NCBI GenBank assembly: GCA_002405615.1
Contig: DHMD01000024.1
Coordinates: forward strand, 1 to 17,472
Length of the DNA stretch: 17,472 nucleotides
From: Christensenella sp. UBA4651
GTDB taxonomy: Bacteria > Bacillota > Clostridia > Christensenellales > UBA1242
Direction of reading: 5' to 3'
The notes under the pieces are model-generated. The model did not search any database. It was given only the letters and a program-made list of their open reading frames with translations, and was not told the DNA's origin. Below are positions 12,454-17,472 of this stretch, piece after piece (position 1 is the first letter of the stretch; each line of letters begins with the position of its first letter). The position numbers were made by a program, and so were the translations under genes.

Positions 12454-15345
12454 ATGAAAATTTTGAACATACGCAAATTATGTGCAACTTTTACGATTTT
12501 GTGTGCTGTGCTGGCGCTCATTTTTTCTGCTGGTATGTTTGTCGGTAGTTTGCGCAGTAGTGAAACAAGTGCGGCGATAGATAGGACACCCGATGTGAAT
12601 GCAAGCACATTTTATTATGACCAATTAGTTTGGAATGAGAGTCGTTTGGAGGTTAAGTTCTATAACGCAATCAAAAAGATGTGGGAGGAAGGCGACCTAA
12701 AAACTGGTACAAAGTCTATTGATTTGGTTGCTAGTGGGGCTTTGACTCAAAAAGAAGTCGACACTTATGCGGCAAACTCGATGACACTTCTTTATGCTTT
12801 CGGTGCGGCAAGAGATGCGTTTTGTCTCGACCACCCTGAGGTTTTTTATGTAAATTTTGACAAAATGTCGGTTCGCACTTTGACGAAAGCGGGTAAAAAC
12901 TACGCTTTTTTGGGTACTGGTCGGACAGATTCTTACATTGCTGATGGTTCTGATTTTGTAAATGTTGAGGCAGTGGATAGTGCAATTGCTGCTTATAACG
13001 CTAAATATGCTGATTTGCTGACAGAAGCCAACGCAAAGACTAATGTAATTGACAAAATCAAGTTGGTTTACGATTTTGTGAGGGGCAACATTGTGTATAG
13101 AACAGAATTAAACTGTGAGGCTGAAAACGTAGATTATGTACGTAGTCCTTATGGTTTGGTAAAAGGCGAGGGCGTGTGTGAGGCTTATGCTCGCAGTTTC
13201 AAAATAATTATGGACGAACTAGGATTACCTTGTATTTCTGTTATAGGTATGTACAACGAGTATGCTGGGGACAATAAGCAGGAGATTACGCTTTCTGAGC
13301 CCCATATGTGGAACTATGTGTTTGTAGACAACTTGTGGTATTTGGTTGACACGACTATGGACTCGGGCAAGGCTGGCGATGACTGCGAGTATTTCTTGGC
13401 TGGTTATGGCTCGACTGGTGCTAGCCACATTCCTGACCAAGTTATTTCGCAATCAAACTACTCATTTAGGTATCCTGATTTGTGTAACTCGGGGTTTTCA
13501 TCACTTAGTAGTGCAAACACTAATTTTGTGATGTCGGAAACTACGGTAGGTGAAACTCATTATATAAAAGTAACCTATAAGGGCAAAAATGCTACGAAGC
13601 TGTATCAAGAGGACGGAATGTATTTCGTATCTAATATGACTGGCAATGTAGAAGATAACTGGGCATTTTTGAGTAAATATGTAAACAACAAACTCGAAAT
13701 TAATGGTAATGATACTGAGGATGGTTTGCTAATTCCTGCTGATGTGGACTATCAATCTTTGCGTGTCGGCGTTGTCAACGCAAGTGAAATCACAAATGAA
13801 ATTGCTGTACCTTTTTCAAAATTGGTTGAGTATTCTGATGTTTACGAAAATCAGCACCAAGTAATGTCAACTCATCGTCCTTTCCCAATTTCTGTTACCC
13901 CGAAAAGTACTGAAATTATTCGCTCGGGCGTAACTTATGATGTAACACTGGTATTTGACGAAGTTTTGAAGGCCGAATCGGACACTGTTTCTGTTGAGGT
14001 AACTCATAATGCTGGCGTAACGCTCGATGACATTAGGATTAGTGATGTTGCTTGGGACGGGCAAAAAACTGTTACTTGCAAATTCAGAACCAGTTCGAGA
14101 TATGCCGCTAATACTTGCTCATATCAACTGTATGTCAAGGGATTAGTGAGTGCTGCAACTGATAGAGAATGTATGCCTGCGGGCTTCTTTGTGCTGAATC
14201 AAACCAATGTAGGCTGTCCAATTAAGTGGGGGCAGACTTATGAAATTTATGGCGAGCCTCAATTGCTAGAAAACCCTGATATTGACACAACTGGTTGGGT
14301 ATTGGCTGACGGTACGGTTGTCAACAAGAATTTGACTAATGGTATCGCTCTCGTTGTGAACGAATATATCAAGGATAGTATCCAAGACTCTATTGACGCA
14401 GGTATTAGTTCTGATTTGGGCAAAACAGAGCAGAGTGTTTTGGCGTCAAAAACCTATGATGTTAGTTTGACTCTGTGTGGGCAGCAGGTCAAGAATTTGG
14501 GCTCTGTTAGTGGTAAAAGAGTCAAAATTATGTTACCTTTCCCTGAGGGATATAGCGGGAAAGAAGCGGGAGTAACTTTCAAGGCTTATCATTATAGCAC
14601 TGTTACCAACACAATAGAGGAAGTTGACTGTCTAATCAACGAAAATGGTGTAGTGATTTTTTGTAATGCATTCTCTCCATTTACGATTGTAGCGACCCAA
14701 AAGCCTGAGGCTATGGTTACCAAAAAAGTTGTAGTTTTGACCCACGATGGCGGTACTGTTGATGCAGACTATTGCAAGTTACAGGCGGGAGAAAACAAGG
14801 TATTTACTCTCACTCCTAATGCTAATTATGTAGTTGAATATGTCCGTGTTAATGGGCAGGATAAAGTTGTTACGGACAATAAATTTAGCGTTTCTTATGA
14901 GGAATTGAGCAAGCAAGATTCAGTTATCGAGGCGTTTTTTGCGAATGTAAATACAAAGCAAGCGGAGGAAGATGAGGGTTATGCTATTCTCAATCCAACT
15001 GCCGCTGTTCCTAGGGTAACAATTACTAGATATGTTGACACTTTGAGTGCTGTGGTTACGGGAGTCGTTGGGAAACTCACATACCAGTGGTATATGGATG
15101 GCGAGATGATTATCGGGGCGACTAGTCAAGATTACAAAATTGAAACTATAAACGATAACAAAGTTTATACAGTTGAGGTAACCAATTCGGTTATGTCCAG
15201 TACCGCTACTGCATTGAGTGAGCCTTATCAAAAAGTTCAAAATAATACAGTCCTAATCGTGTTGTTGTTGTGTATCGTTTGTGCTTTGATTTGTGTCGTT
15301 GTTGCAACTATGCTTATCCGCCGCAAAAATGCAAAAAATAAGTGA
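12454..15345 (+). CDS. Transglutaminase-like surface protein with C-terminal membrane anchor
   Basis: 963 residues from ATG 12454, chosen because AAGGAG lies six bases upstream. The N-terminal hydrophobic segment (about 9-31) is an export signal. A papain-fold transglutaminase-like domain covers about 200-305, with the triad C242 (GEGVCEAYARSF), H284 (EPHMWNYV) and D299 (WYLVDTTMD), so a cysteine-dependent activity (crosslinking or proteolysis) is possible. Following regions look like beta-sandwich modules, including an InlB-B-repeat-like stretch (LTPNANYVVEYVRVNG) and an Ig-like domain (LTYQWYMDGEMIIGATSQDY). A final membrane span (about 932-954) and a basic tail (RRKNAKNK) anchor it. There is no LPXTG signal. 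It lies after the M1 peptidase but has its own promoter. Substrate unknown. Confidence 0.87.
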   Translation: MKILNIRKLCATFTILCAVLALIFSAGMFVGSLRSSETSAAIDRTPDVNASTFYYDQLVWNESRLEVKFYNAIKKMWEEGDLKTGTKSIDLVASGALTQKEVDTYAANSMTLLYAFGAARDAFCLDHPEVFYVNFDKMSVRTLTKAGKNYAFLGTGRTDSYIADGSDFVNVEAVDSAIAAYNAKYADLLTEANAKTNVIDKIKLVYDFVRGNIVYRTELNCEAENVDYVRSPYGLVKGEGVCEAYARSFKIIMDELGLPCISVIGMYNEYAGDNKQEITLSEPHMWNYVFVDNLWYLVDTTMDSGKAGDDCEYFLAGYGSTGASHIPDQVISQSNYSFRYPDLCNSGFSSLSSANTNFVMSETTVGETHYIKVTYKGKNATKLYQEDGMYFVSNMTGNVEDNWAFLSKYVNNKLEINGNDTEDGLLIPADVDYQSLRVGVVNASEITNEIAVPFSKLVEYSDVYENQHQVMSTHRPFPISVTPKSTEIIRSGVTYDVTLVFDEVLKAESDTVSVEVTHNAGVTLDDIRISDVAWDGQKTVTCKFRTSSRYAANTCSYQLYVKGLVSAATDRECMPAGFFVLNQTNVGCPIKWGQTYEIYGEPQLLENPDIDTTGWVLADGTVVNKNLTNGIALVVNEYIKDSIQDSIDAGISSDLGKTEQSVLASKTYDVSLTLCGQQVKNLGSVSGKRVKIMLPFPEGYSGKEAGVTFKAYHYSTVTNTIEEVDCLINENGVVIFCNAFSPFTIVATQKPEAMVTKKVVVLTHDGGTVDADYCKLQAGENKVFTLTPNANYVVEYVRVNGQDKVVTDNKFSVSYEELSKQDSVIEAFFANVNTKQAEEDEGYAILNPTAAVPRVTITRYVDTLSAVVTGVVGKLTYQWYMDGEMIIGATSQDYKIETINDNKVYTVEVTNSVMSSTATALSEPYQKVQNNTVLIVLLLCIVCALICVVVATMLIRRKNAKNK

Positions 15346-15418
15346 TTTTTGTAGTTTTAACCCAAGAAAGTATTGTGGTAATAATGCGGATAAATTAAAA
15401 ATTCTCTAAATGTAGCAT

Positions 15419-15440
15419 TTTCACGATGTGAATCATGAAA
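15419..15440. promoter_or_regulatory. Imperfect inverted repeat upstream of the small-gene pair
   Basis: TTTCACGAT (15419-15427) and ATCATGAAA (15432-15440) are inverted with one mismatch around four bases, ~40 bp before the ATG at 15481. The size and position suit an operator for a dimeric repressor. There is no T-run, so it is not a terminator. I see no convincing -35/-10 pair here, which keeps this speculative. Confidence 0.25.
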
Positions 15441-15480
15441 TTCTCATTTGGTATGGAAACCTTATTTAATTGAGGTGAAT

Positions 15481-15696
15481 ATGGCAATAAATCACAAAGA
15501 AATAGTGAGTGGGTTTGCAAAAAGAAATGGACTAAAGTTTGAAGAAATTGACTGCGACACTTTTAGAATATGTGGAAAATTTAACTTATTACAAATCTTT
15601 TTTAGAGAAAATCAGTATGAGTTTTCTTGCTGGGGTGCTTTTGTCGAAGAAGTTGATGAAGATGATGTTGTGTTGATTTTGAGCAAACATTGGTAA
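15481..15696 (+). CDS. Unrecognised small protein, first of an overlapping pair
   Basis: 71 residues from ATG 15481, with GAGG (15472-15475) five bases upstream. An in-frame TTG at 15448 would be longer but lacks a ribosome binding site. The sequence starts MAINHKEIVSGFAKRNG and has a mixed basic/acidic character, two cysteines in CDTFRIC, an aromatic stretch (QIFFRENQYEFSCWGAF) and an acidic run VEEVDEDDVV. No membrane segment or signal peptide is present. I do not recognise a family. Its last codons overlap the start of the next gene, so the two are probably translated together, and perhaps their products act together. It lies 135 bp after the transglutaminase-like gene with no terminator seen between, so read-through from there is possible. 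Confidence 0.6.
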   Translation: MAINHKEIVSGFAKRNGLKFEEIDCDTFRICGKFNLLQIFFRENQYEFSCWGAFVEEVDEDDVVLILSKHW

Positions 15697-16181
15697 ATGT
15701 TACGGCAAACTACAAAATGATTTATGGATTGGACAAGGACAAAGAGATTTTGTGCCAAGATATTCTTGATAATAGCGAGCCGATTGAGGATATTGTTGTG
15801 AGGCAAAAAGGTGTGAGATACATTTTGGTAGCTAGCTTTTTTGATAAGCCACAACTATATACTTACAAAGGGCGAGTTATAGGGACTATTGAAATGCCAC
15901 CACTGCTTAATCCTATTACAGAACTTGCTAACTCTCTAAAAGAGGGATTGGATATATCTAAATATATTGCCTTTCCCAATGAATTAAATTGTTCTTATGG
16001 TATAAAGATAGAGCTAAAAAACGGCAACAAGGGCTATATTGCTAGCAACATCTGGGGAACACAAGTATATTTTTATCTTGAAAACACCACTTTGCGAAAA
16101 AGTTATTCCACGAATGAATTTACGCTATCACAAATTGCTGATAATATAGTAACTATCATTGAGAAATATGTGGCAGAATAG
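15690..16181 (+). CDS. Unrecognised protein, second of an overlapping pair
   Basis: 163 residues if started at TTG 15690, overlapping the previous gene by 7 bp in another frame. No good ribosome binding site is seen. The first in-frame ATG is 15717 (nine residues shorter) and also lacks one, so translational coupling from the upstream gene is the likely mechanism. The product looks cytosolic and alpha/beta: VRQKGVRYILVASFFDKPQLYTYKGRVIGTIEMP, then a helix NPITELANSLKEGLD, a beta region YGIKIELKNGNKGYIASNIWGTQVYFYLE and a C-terminal helix. No known family, catalytic motif, signal peptide or membrane span was recognised. Small paired genes such as these are common in immunity or phage-derived loci, but nothing here proves that. 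Confidence 0.6.
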   Translation: MVNVTANYKMIYGLDKDKEILCQDILDNSEPIEDIVVRQKGVRYILVASFFDKPQLYTYKGRVIGTIEMPPLLNPITELANSLKEGLDISKYIAFPNELNCSYGIKIELKNGNKGYIASNIWGTQVYFYLENTTLRKSYSTNEFTLSQIADNIVTIIEKYVAE

Positions 16182-16552
16182 AGAAGCTAACATTTAATTT
16201 GTTGATGTTGCGGGGTAAAGCAAGGCAATCAATAATTATGAGTACGCAAAAATTCAAAGGTTAAAATATATTATAAAAGAGTTAGTAATGACAGAAAACA
16301 TAGGTAAAATGATAAGGATTGTATTTGCGATAAGTGTTTTTGCAGCAGCGGTGGGGGGTGCTGCCATTACCTTTTGTTTTAATGGTTTACAAAACTAATT
16401 TTTGTATATTTTATTTTGTAAAATGCTAGGGTAAGTTGAGAGAGTTTTGCTTTGTGAGTGATGTGCGATGGTTTAGAATATTTTTTGTTTACGAAATTTT
16501 GTATATAAGTTAAATAAGTTGCTGATTTGTGCGATTAATTCTATAAAAGGTG
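16182..16552. other. Mostly empty intergenic region before rplM
   Basis: About 370 bp, AT-rich, between the small-gene pair and the rplM promoter. Apart from the possible 36-residue frame at 16288-16398 I see no gene, tRNA, clear terminator or repeat. The short inverted repeat ATTTTA/TAAAAT near 16410-16425 has no GC pairs and is not counted as a terminator. Confidence 0.5.
16288..16398 (+). CDS. Possible single-span membrane microprotein
   Basis: A 36-residue frame from ATG 16288 to TAA 16398. The first ten residues (MTENIGKMIR) are polar and basic, followed by one hydrophobic span (IVFAISVFAAAVGGAAITFCF) and a short polar tail. That is the shape of a small inner-membrane protein with the N-terminus inside. 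AAAGAG (16276-16281) six bases upstream could serve as a weak ribosome binding site. No clear promoter is seen. It may be a chance frame, but the start, span and spacing together make it worth listing. Confidence 0.35.
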   Translation: MTENIGKMIRIVFAISVFAAAVGGAAITFCFNGLQN

Positions 16553-16581
16553 TTGACAAAAGTAATATTTTATAGTAAAAT
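16553..16581 (+). promoter_or_regulatory. Promoter of the rplM-rpsI operon
   Basis: A perfect TTGACA (16553-16558) and a TAAAAT (16576-16581) have 17-bp spacing. Expected start is near 16588. This is a strong promoter, as ribosomal protein genes need. Confidence 0.75.
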
Positions 16582-16587
16582 GGTTAA

Positions 16588-16673
16588 ATCTATAAGATTA
16601 TTAGTGAATTAGCCCCTCATCTAATGCTTGGTAGATAAAATATTTTATTGATTTTTTCGGAGGAAAACTCATT
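16588..16673 (+). promoter_or_regulatory. rplM leader, candidate autoregulatory RNA
   Basis: An ~86-base untranslated leader precedes rplM. It can pair ATCTA (16619-16623) with TAGAT (16632-16636), and it contains a perfect 14-bp palindrome ATAAAATATTTTAT (16635-16648) before the ribosome binding site GGAGG (16659-16663). Gram-positive rplM leaders are known to include an L13-responsive structure (L13 leader, Rfam). Position fits, but I cannot confirm the consensus fold by eye. Confidence 0.3.
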
Positions 16674-17114
16674 ATGAAGACTTTTATGCCAACCAAAGCA
16701 AATACTGAAAGCAAGTGGTGGGTAGTGGACGCAACTGACGTACCTTTGGGTCGTTTGGCTAGCCAAGTAGCAGCCGTTTTGCGTGGTAAGAACAAACCTA
16801 CATACACTCCACACGCTGATATGGGCGACCATGTTATCGTAATCAACTGCGATAAAGTTATTTTGACTGGTAACAAAATTAACCAAAAAATGTATAAGTA
16901 TCACACCCTATATCCAGGTGGCGACAGAGAAATTGCGTACAGCAAATTGTTGGCTGAGCGCAGTGATTTCGCTGTGCAACGTGCAGTAAAGGGTATGATG
17001 CCAAAGAATGCACTTGGTAAGCAAATGCTCCGTAAGTTGCGTACTTACAAAGGTTCAGAGCACGACCATCAAGCTCAAAACCCTATTGAATTAAAGATTG
17101 TAGGAGGTAGATAA
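16674..17114 (+). CDS. rplM: 50S ribosomal protein L13
   Basis: 146 residues, the usual length for L13, which binds 23S rRNA early in assembly of the large subunit. Family motifs are clear: KWWVVDATDVPLGRLASQVA, LRGKNKPTYTPHADMGDHV, VINCDKVILTGNK, YPGGDRE, AVKGMMPKNALGKQMLRKL and YKGSEHDHQAQNP. ATG 16674 has GGAGG ten bases upstream. It is the first gene of the standard rplM-rpsI pair and ends two bases before the rpsI start, with the rpsI ribosome binding site inside its last codons. Regulation by the leader is possible. Confidence 0.97.
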   Translation: MKTFMPTKANTESKWWVVDATDVPLGRLASQVAAVLRGKNKPTYTPHADMGDHVIVINCDKVILTGNKINQKMYKYHTLYPGGDREIAYSKLLAERSDFAVQRAVKGMMPKNALGKQMLRKLRTYKGSEHDHQAQNPIELKIVGGR

Positions 17115-17116
17115 TT

Positions 17117-17472
17117 ATGGCAGCAAAGAAAATCGCTAAAACTTACACAAATGCGACTGGTCGCCGTAAATCTTCAGTTGCTAGAGTTCGCTTGACTGCT
17201 GGTAATGGTAAAATTACCATCAACAAGACTGACATTGAGGAGTATTTCGGCCTTGCTACATTAAAGTTGATTGTTCGTCAACCTTTGACTTTGACAAACA
17301 CAACTGACAAATTTGACGTAATCGTTACTGTAAATGGTGGTGGCTTGGGTGGTCAAGCTGGTGCTATTAGACACGGTATCGCTCGTGCATTGGTAAAAGA
17401 GAATGAGGAATACAAGGCTGTCCTCAAATCAGCTGGTTTGTTAACTCGCGACCCACGTATGAAAGAGCGTAA
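17117..17472 (+). CDS. rpsI: 30S ribosomal protein S9 (partial, 3' end outside window)
   Basis: 118 complete codons from ATG 17117 to the window edge, which cuts the next codon. The start is set by AGGAGG (17102-17107) nine bases upstream. The sequence is typical of S9: ATGRRKSSVARVRLT, GNGKITINKTDIEEYFG, VNGGGLGGQAGAIRHGIARALV and a C-terminal LLTRDPRMKER. About a dozen residues, including the basic tail that reaches the P-site tRNA, lie outside the window. It is co-transcribed with rplM. Translation here shows no frameshift or missing conserved element. Confidence 0.96.
   Translation, partial: MAAKKIAKTYTNATGRRKSSVARVRLTAGNGKITINKTDIEEYFGLATLKLIVRQPLTLTNTTDKFDVIVTVNGGGLGGQAGAIRHGIARALVKENEEYKAVLKSAGLLTRDPRMKER

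Overview
The window comes from a low-GC, Gram-positive-type bacterium, most likely an uncultivated clostridial lineage of the Bacillota. This rests on AT-rich intergenic DNA, clear TTGACA/TATAAT promoters, strong AGGAGG-type ribosome binding sites, a MazF close to Bacillus EndoA, and a GGGtGRT/NifU-like gene pair of the kind found in Clostridia. TAA, TAG and TGA all end genes here, so the standard code is in use.

Layout. (1) 1-448: 3' end of a 23S rRNA gene, a spacer with its own consensus promoter, 5S rRNA and a terminator. (2) 541-1035: one reading frame for a small membrane protein, cut in two by an in-frame TAA. (3) 1115-3089: a bidirectional-looking terminator, a decayed copy of a gene tail, and a minus-strand operon of a NifU/IscU-like scaffold protein and the GGGtGRT protein. 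(4) 3246-3722: an orphan gene read divergently from that operon. (5) 3823-6596: a tight housekeeping operon, tyrS-yigZ-recX-acpS. (6) 6687-7213: a toxin-antitoxin module of a 58-residue putative antitoxin and a MazF/EndoA RNase, preceded by two 11-bp direct repeats 21 bp apart. (7) 7422-15345: three large cell-surface genes, separated by terminators: a two-module beta-helix (GLUG-like) protein, an M1-type metallopeptidase lipoprotein, and a transglutaminase-like protein with Ig-like and C-terminal membrane-anchor segments. (8) 15481-16398: two overlapping unrecognised genes and a possible 36-residue membrane microprotein. (9) 16553-17472: promoter, leader, rplM and the start of rpsI, whose last residues lie outside the window.

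Regions 1, 5 and 9 are core translation, recombination and lipid-synthesis functions. Regions 2, 3, 4, 6, 7 and 8 are accessory or poorly described. The most interesting items are the interrupted membrane gene, the GGGtGRT/NifU-like operon with its decaying tail duplicate, the MazF module with an unfamiliar antitoxin and a candidate operator, and the surface-protein cluster. Every assignment was made by reading the sequence. No database search was run.
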